A stretch of DNA of 11,223 bases from Odoribacteraceae bacterium. Its GTDB lineage: Bacteria > Bacteroidota > Bacteroidia > Bacteroidales > Marinifilaceae. The notes below the pieces were generated by a model. That model was not told the DNA's origin. It made no database searches and saw only the letters and a list, made by a program, of their open reading frames with translations. Numbering within the stretch: the first letter of the stretch is position 1; every line of letters starts with the position of its first letter. The stretch spans positions 1 through 11,223 of the forward strand of contig JAIRKS010000146.1 in the NCBI GenBank assembly GCA_031259905.1, read 5' to 3'. This document shows positions 1 to 6,395 of this stretch, piece by piece. Made by a program: the position numbers and the translations under genes.

Positions 1-258
1 TGTCTGTCCGCGGAACGTGCGCGAAGGAGTGATCAGGGGGTCGTGTCTGTCCGCGGAACGTGCGCGAATGGGTGATCAGGGGGTCGTGTCTGTCCGCGGA
101 ACGTTCGCGAAGGAGTGAGCAGGGGGTCGTGTCTGTCCGCGGACCGTGCGCGCAGCGGTGCTGGGGGGGTCGTGTCTGTCCGCAGAACGTGCGCGAAAGA
201 GTGATCAGGGGGTCGTGTCTGTCCGCGGAACGTGCGCGAAGGGGTGATTGGGGAGTCG
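1..258. repeat. Tandem array of six 43-bp units, probably continuing left of the window
   Basis: Six head-to-tail copies of a 43-bp unit occupy 1-43, 44-86, 87-129, 130-172, 173-215 and 216-258, with no spacer and no indel. Each begins TGTCTGTCCGC and ends GGGTCG or GAGTCG. Relative to the first copy, units 2, 3 and 5 carry about two substitutions each, unit 6 about four and unit 4 about seven. Most changes fall in the stretch GAAGGAGTGATCA (unit positions about 23-35), while the rest is nearly invariant. Most copies contain the palindrome CCGCGG, and units 1, 2 and 5 contain TGATCA. From 259 a seventh copy starts (TGTCTG) but decays at once. The plus strand is G-rich. Since 43 is not a multiple of three, a reading frame cannot repeat from copy to copy, so this is a non-coding minisatellite rather than a protein repeat. 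It begins at base 1, so its true length is unknown. Function unknown. Confidence 0.95.
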
Positions 259-411
259 TGTCTGGCCGTCGCGCAAGCGTGGAAGGGAGCGGGAAAAACG
301 GGGCACGGCGTGTACACCGGATGCATGACAGCCGCCGCGTCGCGGGACGGGAGCGACGTGGCGTGTAAAGAGGTTGTCAAGTGGCGGCAGGGAGACGCCG
401 GGGAGTTTCCG
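259..411. other. Non-coding stretch between the repeat array and the M48 protease gene
   Basis: About 150 bp downstream of the protease stop codon. The first 40 or so bases look like a degenerate seventh repeat copy (TGTCTGGCCG, then CGTGGAAGGGAG, which can be lined up with CGTGCGCGAAGGAG if gaps are allowed). The rest shows no gene with family-like sequence, no U-tract terminator and no recognisable RNA. Short palindromes (GTGTACAC, ATGCAT) are present but are expected by chance. Open frames crossing this stretch on both strands have no recognisable protein character. Confidence 0.6.
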
Positions 412-1362
412 TTAGAATTGTTCGAGCGCCTCGATGCGCTTCTGTATCGGCGGGTGAGTGGAGAACAAGCTGCTGAACGCTGTTTTCCTGCACGGGTGTT
501 CGATGAAAAGTTGCGCCACGTCGTCACGCTTGACGGCCTCCACCTCCGGGTCCGCGGAGATCGCGCGCAGCGCGGAGGCGAGCGCCAGCGGTTTTCCCGT
601 CATGGCGGCAGCGCCGGCGTCGGCCATGTATTCCCGCTTGCGGGAGATCGCGAGGCGCGTCAGGTTGGCGAAGAAATAACCGACGAGCGCCACCACGACG
701 AGTATCACGAGGAGTATCGCCCCGTTGTTCTTCTTGTTCCCCCTGGAGAGAGAGGAGTAGAAGAGCGCGTTCCGTGCGACGCCGGCCAGCATGGAGAAGA
801 TGCCCACGAAGACTATGGAGACGATCAGCAGGCGGACGTCCCGGTGGCGGATGTGCGACAGCTCGTGCGCGATGACGCCCTCCAGCTCGTCGTCGTCGAG
901 CTTCTCGATGATGCCCGTCGTGAGCGTCACGGCGTAGGTGCGGGCGTTGATGCCGCTCGCGTAGGCGTTCAGCGAGCTATCGCGGATGACGTTGACGCGC
1001 GGCATGGGCATTCCCCGCGACATGCAGAGGTTCTCGACGAGGTTGTAGACGCGTTTGTTGTCTTTTCGCTCCAGCGGTCGCGCGCCGGTGGCCGAGTTGA
1101 TGATGGCGGTGTTGGCGAAGTACGCGACGGCGAACCACAGCAGGACGATGCCGAGGACGTAGGGCAGTGCCTGGCGGGTGAGCGCCGCGGCCGTCTCCAG
1201 CGGCGAGGGCGCATCGGGTGCCTGCCCGTCGCCGCCGGCCAGGACGACCAGGTAGATGAACACGAAGGTGAGGAGCACGATCAGGCACGGGAACATGCAT
1301 AGCAGCAAGGCGGAGCGGGTGTTGTTGCGCGCCCTCGCCGTCTCTATCCCGACGTATTTCAC
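412..1362 (-). CDS. M48-family (HtpX-like) membrane zinc metalloprotease
   Basis: A 316-residue integral membrane protease of family M48, the HtpX/Ste24-like group thought to degrade misfolded membrane proteins. Hydrophobic segments lie at about residues 18-41, 68-88, 177-197 and 215-233. The zinc site HELSH is at 166-170, inside DDELEGVIAHELSH, and the likely third zinc ligand is Glu244 in RKREYMADAG, a normal M48 spacing. The tail STHPPIQKRIEAL (about 301-313) is the usual M48 C-terminal motif, so the protein is complete. The catalytic site sits between the second and third membrane segments and should face the cytoplasm, as in HtpX. The gene starts 3 nt after the lemA stop, so the two are almost certainly co-transcribed. 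LemA-M48 pairs are common in bacteria, though the role of the pair is poorly defined. I leave the symbol blank because several M48 paralogues share this architecture. Confidence 0.93.
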   Translation of the reverse strand: MKYVGIETARARNNTRSALLLCMFPCLIVLLTFVFIYLVVLAGGDGQAPDAPSPLETAAALTRQALPYVLGIVLLWFAVAYFANTAIINSATGARPLERKDNKRVYNLVENLCMSRGMPMPRVNVIRDSSLNAYASGINARTYAVTLTTGIIEKLDDDELEGVIAHELSHIRHRDVRLLIVSIVFVGIFSMLAGVARNALFYSSLSRGNKKNNGAILLVILVVVALVGYFFANLTRLAISRKREYMADAGAAAMTGKPLALASALRAISADPEVEAVKRDDVAQLFIEHPCRKTAFSSLFSTHPPIQKRIEALEQF

Positions 1363-1365
1363 GGC

Positions 1366-1935
1366 TTAGAATTGAATGGTGGGTGCTTTCTTGACCTCTT
1401 CCCGTTCCGTCGTGCCGAGGTCGAACATGGTTTCCACGTGGAAGCCAAACATCCTGGCGATGATGTTGGAGGGGAAGCTCTCGACGGCGGTGTTCAGCTC
1501 CCTGGTCGCGGAGTTGAAGAAGCGTCTCGCCGAGGAGAGTTTATTCTCCACGTCGGAGATCTCCTCTTGCAGCTGGAGGAAGTTGGTGTTCGCCTTCAGG
1601 TCGGGATATGCCTCGAGGGTTACCTTCAGCCCCGCGAGGGCGGAGGTCAGGGCGTTCTCGGCGGCGATCTTCTCGTTGATGCCGCGGGCGCTGATGGCGC
1701 TGTTCCTGGCGTTCGTGACGCGTTCGAGGGTCTCTCGCTCGTGCGCGGCGTATCCCTTGACGGTGGCGACGAGTTGCGGGATCAAGTCGTGCCGTTGTTG
1801 CAGCTGCACGTCGATGTTAGCGAACGCGTTTTCCCGGTTGTTCTTCAGGCGCACCAGCGCGTTGTAGCGGGAGATGCAGTAGATGACGAGCAGTACCACT
1901 ATACCTGCTCCCATGAGAATCCAATTTGTTGTCAT
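1366..1935 (-). CDS. lemA: LemA family protein
   Basis: A 189-residue LemA protein: one N-terminal membrane anchor (about residues 5-22, WILMGAGIVVLLVIYCIS) followed by a mostly alpha-helical, coiled-coil-like domain. Family signatures are clear: RYNALVRLKN (23-32), the helix AFANIDVQLQQRHDLIPQLV, then VKGYAAHERETLERVTNAR and, near the end, FPSNIIARMFGF. The length is typical. LemA proteins are widespread and have no defined biochemical function. Placement directly upstream of an M48 protease is a recurring arrangement and suggests joint action at the membrane, which is inference. The chosen ATG is the first one upstream of the anchor and sits about 25 nt downstream of a TATATTCG element, so lemA may have its own promoter in addition to read-through from metG. 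Confidence 0.95.
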   Translation of the reverse strand: MTTNWILMGAGIVVLLVIYCISRYNALVRLKNNRENAFANIDVQLQQRHDLIPQLVATVKGYAAHERETLERVTNARNSAISARGINEKIAAENALTSALAGLKVTLEAYPDLKANTNFLQLQEEISDVENKLSSARRFFNSATRELNTAVESFPSNIIARMFGFHVETMFDLGTTEREEVKKAPTIQF

Positions 1936-1960
1936 GACATGTTATTTTAAAGTTTCATCG

Positions 1961-1968
1961 CGAATATA
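1961..1968 (-). promoter_or_regulatory. Candidate -7 element for the lemA-M48 protease operon
   Basis: On the minus strand this reads TATATTCG, one base off the Bacteroidota -7 consensus TAnnTTTG, and lies about 25 nt upstream of the lemA ATG. No convincing -33 TTTG is seen at the expected spacing, so the call rests on one element plus position. Confidence 0.35.
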
Positions 1969-1978
1969 ACAAACAATC

Positions 1979-1994
1979 CCGCGTGACGGCGCGG
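1979..1994 (-). terminator. Weak stem-loop just after metG, possible terminator
   Basis: On the minus strand, directly after the metG TGA, CCGCG pairs with CGCGG around a 6-nt loop and is followed by the T-rich tail GATTGTTTGTT. The stem is only 5 bp, so it may be a partial terminator between metG and lemA or chance. Confidence 0.3.
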
Positions 1995-1995
1995 T

Positions 1996-4026
1996 TCAGC
2001 AGACGACGGTCCCCGGCGCGACCTTCCCGTCGGGGGCGACGAAGGAGAGCTTCCCGTCGGGCGACTCCGCCATGAGGATCATTCCCCGCGACTCGATCCC
2101 TTTCAGCACCCTGGGCGACAGGTTGACCAGCACGCATACTTGCCTGCCCGTGACCTCGTCGGGCGTGTACTGCTCGGCGATGCCGGAGACGATCACGCGG
2201 CGATCCGTGCCGGTGTCTACCGTGAGCTTCATCAGTTTCCTAGTGCCGGCGACCTTCTCGGCGGCGACGATCGTCCCGACGCGGATGTCCATGCCCGCGA
2301 AGTCGTCGATGGATATATCCGGCTTTACCGGCGCCGCTTGCCGCGTGTCCGCCGCGAGCCGTTTCTTTTTCTCCTCGAGCCGCTCGACCTGCACCCGGAT
2401 GGCGTCGTCCTCGATCTTCTCGAAGAGCAGCCCGGCCTCGCCCAGCGGGTGCCCGGCGTGGATTGCCGCGTCGCCCATGCTCTTCCACGCGACAGGGGAG
2501 ATGTTCATGAATCCCCTCAGGCGCGCCGAGGAGAAGGGCATGAACGGCTCCATCAGCGTGGAGAGGGTGGCGGCCACCTGCAGGCAGATGTTCAGGATCG
2601 TCTCGACGCGGGCGGGATCGCTGCCGGCGATCTTCCACGGCTCGGTGTCGGCGAGGTACTTGTTGCCGGCCCGTGCCAGGCTCATGGCCTCCCGGAGCGC
2701 GTCGCGGAAGTGGAACGCGTCGAGGCTCGCCTCCACCCGCGCGATGATCGCGGGAATCTCGTCGAGCAGCTCACGGTCGCGCGCGGTGATGATGCCACGC
2801 GGCGGCACGCGGTTATCGTGATACTTCCTGGCGAGCACCAGCGCGCGGTTGACGAAATTGCCGTAGATCGCGACCAGCTCGTTGTTGTTACGCGCCTGGA
2901 AATCCTTCCACGTGAAATCGCTGTCCTTGGTCTCCGGCGCGATGGCGGCGAGCACGTAGCGGAGCACGTCCTGCTTGTCCTTGAAGTCGACGAGATACTC
3001 GTGCAACCAGATCGCCCAGTCGCGTGTGGTGGAGATCTTCTCCCCCTCGAGGTTAAGGAACTCGTTCGCGGGGACGTTATCCGGGAGGTTGAACGACCCC
3101 TCGGCCTTGAGCATGGCGGGGAAGATGATGCAGTGAAAAACGATGTTGTCTTTCCCGATGAAGTGCACGATGCGCGTCCCGGGATCTTTCCAGTACGTCT
3201 CCCACTCCGGCGTCAGCTCCTTCGTGGCGGAGATGTAGCCGATGGGGGCGTCGAACCAGACGTATAGCACCTTCCCCTCGCAGCCGTCGAGGGGGACGGG
3301 GATGCCCCAGTCCAGGTCGCGCGTGACGGCGCGTGGCTGCAGGCCGCTATCGAGCCACGACTTGCATTGACCGGCGACGTTGGGCTTCCACTCCGGGTGT
3401 TCCTCCAGTATCCATTTGGCGAGCCACTCCTGGTAGTCGTCCAGCGGGAGAAACCAGTGCGTCGTCTCCCTCAGCTCCGGCACGTTACCGGTGATGGCCG
3501 AGAGGGGATGCACGAGATCGGTGGCGTTAAGACTGCTGCCGCACGCCTCGCACTGGTCGCCGTAGGCGCGCTCGTTGCCGCAGCGCGGGCAGGTGCCGGT
3601 GATGTAGCGATCGGGGAGGAATTGCCCGGCCTGCTCGTCGTAGAACTGCATGGAGGCGCGCTGGATGAACTTCCCCTCGTCGTGGAGCTTCTTGAAGAAG
3701 GCGGAGGCGAACGCGTGGTGCGTGGGCGAGCTGGTGCGCGAGTAGACGTCGAAGGAGATGCCCAGGGCGGCAAACGATTCCTTGATGATATGGTGATAGC
3801 GGTCGATGATCTCTCGCGGCGTGACCCCCTCTTTCCGCGCCTTGATCGCGATGGGCACGCCGTGCTCGTCGGAGCCACCGATGAGGAGAACCTCCTCGCC
3901 CTTCAGGCGCAGGTAGCGCGCGTAGATGTCTGCCGGCACGTATACTCCCGCGAGGTGTCCGACGTGCACGGGGCCGTTGGCGTACGGGAGCGCCGTGGTG
4001 ATTAAAGTTCGTTTGAAATCAGTCAT
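1996..4026 (-). CDS. metG: Methionyl-tRNA synthetase with C-terminal tRNA-binding domain
   Basis: A 676-residue cytoplasmic class I aminoacyl-tRNA synthetase that charges tRNA-Met with methionine, needed for initiation and elongation. The Rossmann catalytic domain begins with TALPYANGPVHVGH, the HIGH-type signature being HVGH at 21-24. A connective-peptide zinc knuckle has Cys146, Cys149, Cys159 and Cys162. The KMSKS-type loop is the variant GEKISTT (residues 328-334). An alpha-helical anticodon-binding domain follows. From about residue 570 comes an OB-fold EMAPII/Trbp111-like domain (DFAGMDIRVGTIV through SPRVLKGIESRGMIL), which supports dimerisation and tRNA binding in long-form MetG. The length matches that form. 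The ATG at 4026 gives the expected N-terminus. It is read divergently from the amidotransferase-dipeptidase gene and a TACATTTG -7 element lies about 40 nt upstream. Confidence 0.98.
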   Translation of the reverse strand: MTDFKRTLITTALPYANGPVHVGHLAGVYVPADIYARYLRLKGEEVLLIGGSDEHGVPIAIKARKEGVTPREIIDRYHHIIKESFAALGISFDVYSRTSSPTHHAFASAFFKKLHDEGKFIQRASMQFYDEQAGQFLPDRYITGTCPRCGNERAYGDQCEACGSSLNATDLVHPLSAITGNVPELRETTHWFLPLDDYQEWLAKWILEEHPEWKPNVAGQCKSWLDSGLQPRAVTRDLDWGIPVPLDGCEGKVLYVWFDAPIGYISATKELTPEWETYWKDPGTRIVHFIGKDNIVFHCIIFPAMLKAEGSFNLPDNVPANEFLNLEGEKISTTRDWAIWLHEYLVDFKDKQDVLRYVLAAIAPETKDSDFTWKDFQARNNNELVAIYGNFVNRALVLARKYHDNRVPPRGIITARDRELLDEIPAIIARVEASLDAFHFRDALREAMSLARAGNKYLADTEPWKIAGSDPARVETILNICLQVAATLSTLMEPFMPFSSARLRGFMNISPVAWKSMGDAAIHAGHPLGEAGLLFEKIEDDAIRVQVERLEEKKKRLAADTRQAAPVKPDISIDDFAGMDIRVGTIVAAEKVAGTRKLMKLTVDTGTDRRVIVSGIAEQYTPDEVTGRQVCVLVNLSPRVLKGIESRGMILMAESPDGKLSFVAPDGKVAPGTVVC

Positions 4027-4060
4027 GAGTTGGTTTTATTTATTAATTACCCGGAACGGG

Positions 4061-4092
4061 TTGCAAATGTAATGAAATTCGGCTTATCTTCG
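4061..4092 (+). promoter_or_regulatory. Candidate promoter of the amidotransferase-dipeptidase / gldH / trmB-mnmA operon
   Basis: TTGC at 4061-4064 and TATCTTCG at 4085-4092 are 20 bp apart and resemble the Bacteroidota -33 TTTG and -7 TAnnTTTG elements, each with one mismatch. Transcription would begin near 4099 and leave a leader of about 85 nt that includes the 4111-4140 hairpin. Confidence 0.4.
4064..4071 (-). promoter_or_regulatory. -7 element of the metG promoter
   Basis: On the minus strand this reads TACATTTG, an exact match to TAnnTTTG, about 40 nt upstream of the metG ATG. It overlaps the putative -33 region of the divergent plus-strand promoter (TTGC at 4061-4064), so the two promoters may interfere. 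No clear -33 partner is seen for metG. Confidence 0.5.
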
Positions 4093-4110
4093 TGCACGCG
4101 ACAAACGCGC

Positions 4111-4140
4111 CCCGCGCCCCGGAATAACCCGGGGCGCGGG
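4111..4140. promoter_or_regulatory. Perfect 12-bp GC-rich stem-loop in the leader of the plus-strand operon
   Basis: CCCGCGCCCCGG (4111-4122) pairs perfectly with CCGGGGCGCGGG (4129-4140) around the 6-nt loop AATAAC. All twelve pairs are G-C. No T-run follows in either direction (AACACGAAAAG on the plus strand, GGGGCGCG on the minus), so it is not a standard intrinsic terminator. It lies between the putative promoter and the start codon at 4183, so it would form in the 5' leader. It could protect the mRNA, modulate translation or bind a dimeric protein as DNA. Confidence 0.6.
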
Positions 4141-4182
4141 AACACGAAAAGTAAAATGATTACCTTATTATTAGTATACTTC

Positions 4183-5943
4183 ATGAATAACCCTTTTTAC
4201 CCGGCGGACCTGCTGCAGCTGCAACGCGCCGTTGACGCGAGCGTCCCCGCCGACGCGCGGCCGGTTATCGGCATTTCAACCAACTTCAAGGAAGGACTTT
4301 CCTGCATACACGACGACTATGTCCGCGCCATCACCCGCGCCGGGGGCGTCCCGCTGCTCCTCCCCGTCATGCAGGACATCGACGCCCTCCAGGCCATCGT
4401 CGCGCACCTCGACGGCCTCCTGCTCAGCGGGGGAGCAGACGTCAACCCGCTGTATAGCGGAGAAGAACCCATACCGGCGCTGGGAATGGTCGACCCGGAG
4501 CGCGATCGCTACGAGCTTATCCTGGCGCGCCTCGCGGCCAACCGGCAGGTGCCCCTCCTGGGAATATGCCGGGGACACCAGCTGATCAACGTCGCCTTCG
4601 GGGGGAAGAACTACCAGGACATCCCCTCGCAAGTCCCCGGCGCGTTGAAACACGGGCAGGAAATGACCACTGGACACGGCTCGCACACCGTCCGCGTCGC
4701 GCCGAACTCCACCCTCTTCGCTATCCTGGGAAAGGAAACCGTCACCGTGAACTCCTACCACCACCAGGCAATAAAAGAGATCGCGCCAGGGCTTACCGTC
4801 ACCGCCACCGCCCCCGACGGCGTCATCGAGGCAATGGAAGCGCTACCCGATTACCGCGTGCTCGGCGTGCAGTGGCACCCGGAACGCGTCCCGCTGCACG
4901 ATAGCCAGGAGATGGAAAAGATCTTCCGCTACTTCACCCGCGAGGCCCTGCTCTTCAAGCGCGCGAAAGAGATACACGAACGCGTCCTCGTCATCGACTC
5001 GCACTGCGACACGCCGATGAAGTTCTCTCCCGGCTTCGACATCGGGAAACGGCACGAGACCGTGAAGGTGGATCTCCCCAAGATGAGAGAGGGCCTCCTC
5101 GACGCCGTTTGCATGGTCGCCTACCTGCCACAGGGGAAGCGCGACGACCTCTCCTCCGCACAGGCTACCGCCACCGCGATGTCCATCTTCGACCAGATCG
5201 AGCAGCAAGTCCGCCTCTATCCCGACGCTATCGCCATCGCGCGCGATCCCGCCGACGCCCGGCGCCTCAAGAGCGAGGGCAAGAAGTGCATCTTCCTCGC
5301 CATCGAGAACGGGTACGCCATCGGGAAGGATCTCGCCAACCTCGCCCGCTTCAAGGAGAAGGGCGTCGCGTACATTACCCTTTGCCACAACGGAAGCAAC
5401 GACATCTGTGACCCCGCCGAGGGAGCGCCCGAACACGGCGGGCTGAGCGACTTCGGGCGGGAGGTCGTCCGCGAGATGAACCGCCTCGGGATCATCATCG
5501 ACATCTCCCACGCCGGCGAGGAGACCTTCCGCGACGTCATCGCCCTGAGCCGTCACCCCGTCATCGCCTCCCACTCTTCCGTCCGCGCCCTGCGCGACCA
5601 TCCCCGCAACCTCACCGACGAACAGATCCGTGCCCTCGCGGCCAACGGCGGCGTCGTCCAGGTGTGCCTCTACAACCATTTCCTCGCCAAGAGAGGGAAA
5701 GCTACCCTGCGGGACGCCATCGACCACGTGGATCACGTCACGCGGCTCGTCGGCATCGACCACGTCGGCATCGGGACGGATTTCGACGGGGACGACGATC
5801 AGGTGCTCCCCGGTTGCCGTGCCGCCAACGAGCTTCCCAACATCACCGTCGAGCTGCTCCGCCGCGGCTACACCCCCGCGGACATCGAGAAGTTATGGGG
5901 CGGCAACCTGCTGCGCGTCATGACCCGCGTGCAACAAAAATGA
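4183..5943 (+). CDS. Fusion of C26 gamma-glutamyl hydrolase-like amidotransferase and M19 dipeptidase
   Basis: A 586-residue two-domain hydrolase. Residues about 26-255 form a class I glutamine-amidotransferase fold of the PuuD / gamma-glutamyl hydrolase type (peptidase C26): PVIGIST start, DGLLLSGGADVNP, nucleophile Cys129 in GICRGHQ, and His232 and Glu234 in VQWHPE. Residues about 266-580 form an M19 renal-dipeptidase domain with His274 and Asp276 (DSHCDTP), the metal-bridging Glu375 (AIENG), His443 (ISHAG), His464 (ASHSS) and GTDFDG near 531-536. Both active sites look intact and the join is in frame with no stop. No signal peptide is seen, so it is probably cytoplasmic. By family chemistry it could remove a gamma-glutamyl group and then split the released dipeptide; the substrate is unknown. 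An in-frame ATG at 4156 would add nine residues, but that stretch (TTA-TTA-TTA-GTA) has AT-rich codons unlike the rest of the gene, so 4183 is preferred. The stop overlaps the next start (ATGA). Confidence 0.92.
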   Translation: MNNPFYPADLLQLQRAVDASVPADARPVIGISTNFKEGLSCIHDDYVRAITRAGGVPLLLPVMQDIDALQAIVAHLDGLLLSGGADVNPLYSGEEPIPALGMVDPERDRYELILARLAANRQVPLLGICRGHQLINVAFGGKNYQDIPSQVPGALKHGQEMTTGHGSHTVRVAPNSTLFAILGKETVTVNSYHHQAIKEIAPGLTVTATAPDGVIEAMEALPDYRVLGVQWHPERVPLHDSQEMEKIFRYFTREALLFKRAKEIHERVLVIDSHCDTPMKFSPGFDIGKRHETVKVDLPKMREGLLDAVCMVAYLPQGKRDDLSSAQATATAMSIFDQIEQQVRLYPDAIAIARDPADARRLKSEGKKCIFLAIENGYAIGKDLANLARFKEKGVAYITLCHNGSNDICDPAEGAPEHGGLSDFGREVVREMNRLGIIIDISHAGEETFRDVIALSRHPVIASHSSVRALRDHPRNLTDEQIRALAANGGVVQVCLYNHFLAKRGKATLRDAIDHVDHVTRLVGIDHVGIGTDFDGDDDQVLPGCRAANELPNITVELLRRGYTPADIEKLWGGNLLRVMTRVQQK

Positions 5944-6395
5944 AACGCCTCCTGCTCTTCTTACTCCTCCTCCCCGGCTGCAGCGACGCCGGCAGGGAGG
6001 ATCTGCACGAGGCTTTCCGTGACATCCCCGGCGAACAATGGGACAGGGACAGTGTCATCGCGTTCCCCGTCGAGATACCCGCCGCCGGCCCGCGCTACCT
6101 CACCCTCTACCTGCGACACGTCATCGACATCGACCAGGCAAACCTCACCTGCATCGTCTCTCTCGCGCGGAACGGCCTGCCCGTCGCGGAGGAACGCGCG
6201 GATATCCGGTTCGTCGACGAGAGAGGACGGTGGCGCGGCAAGGGATCTCTCCTCAAAACAATCACGCACCCCGTCACGCGCCCCGTGGAGGTGGACACAC
6301 CGGGGCATTATACCGTCCAGGTGCAACACTGGATGAAGCAGAAAAGAGTAAAAGCAATCACCGCTATCGGTATACAATTACATGGGAAAGAATAA
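5940..6395 (+). CDS. gldH: GldH-like lipoprotein
   Basis: A 151-residue predicted lipoprotein. MKRLLLFLLLLPGC is a short signal peptide with a lipobox (LPGC), giving Cys14 as the lipidated residue and anchoring the protein in an envelope membrane. The mature part resembles GldH of Bacteroidota: a W-x-x-D-S-V-I-x-F-P segment soon after the Cys, a LYLRHVIDIDQANL strand, RWRGKG, then GHYTVQVQHWMKQKRVKAITAIGIQL near the end. The length is close to that of Flavobacterium GldH. GldH is one of the proteins required for gliding in Flavobacterium, but homologues also occur in non-gliding Bacteroidales where the role is unclear. The gene is packed tightly: its ATG overlaps the upstream stop (ATGA) and its last 14 nt overlap the start of the TrmB-MnmA gene, which indicates one operon with likely translational coupling. 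The family call rests on pattern recognition of a fast-evolving family. Confidence 0.75.
   Translation: MKRLLLFLLLLPGCSDAGREDLHEAFRDIPGEQWDRDSVIAFPVEIPAAGPRYLTLYLRHVIDIDQANLTCIVSLARNGLPVAEERADIRFVDERGRWRGKGSLLKTITHPVTRPVEVDTPGHYTVQVQHWMKQKRVKAITAIGIQLHGKE

Noticed and set aside
1..258. CRISPR array
   Set aside because: Units abut directly with no unique spacers, the 43-bp period has no spacer component, and no cas genes are nearby.
33..527. Repeat-rich minus-strand protein through the 43-bp array
   Set aside because: The 43-bp period shifts frame each copy, so the apparent protein repeat arises only every three units. Composition is Arg/Pro/Thr-rich as expected from antisense GC-rich DNA, and the frame runs over the end of the protease gene.
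232..1302. Plus-strand open frame of 356 codons opposite the M48 protease
   Set aside because: The minus strand carries an unambiguous M48 protease with HELSH and membrane segments. The plus-strand product looks like antisense low-complexity sequence.
3028..3042. KISTT in place of KMSKS in MetG as an anomaly
   Set aside because: KMSKS variants are common in bacterial MetG, and the rest of the enzyme is intact.
2140..3267. Long plus-strand open frame opposite metG
   Set aside because: Antisense of metG, rich in Arg, Val, Glu and Asp, with no family-like motif.
4030..4182. Earlier starts (TTG 4030, ATG 4072, ATG 4156) for the C26-M19 gene
   Set aside because: The stretch includes the promoter-like elements and the leader hairpin, and its codons differ from those of the gene body. 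Domain content begins only after 4183.
4843..5763. Minus-strand open frame of 306 codons opposite the C26-M19 fusion
   Set aside because: Acidic, Val/Gly-rich antisense product, while the plus strand contains every catalytic residue expected for both hydrolase domains.
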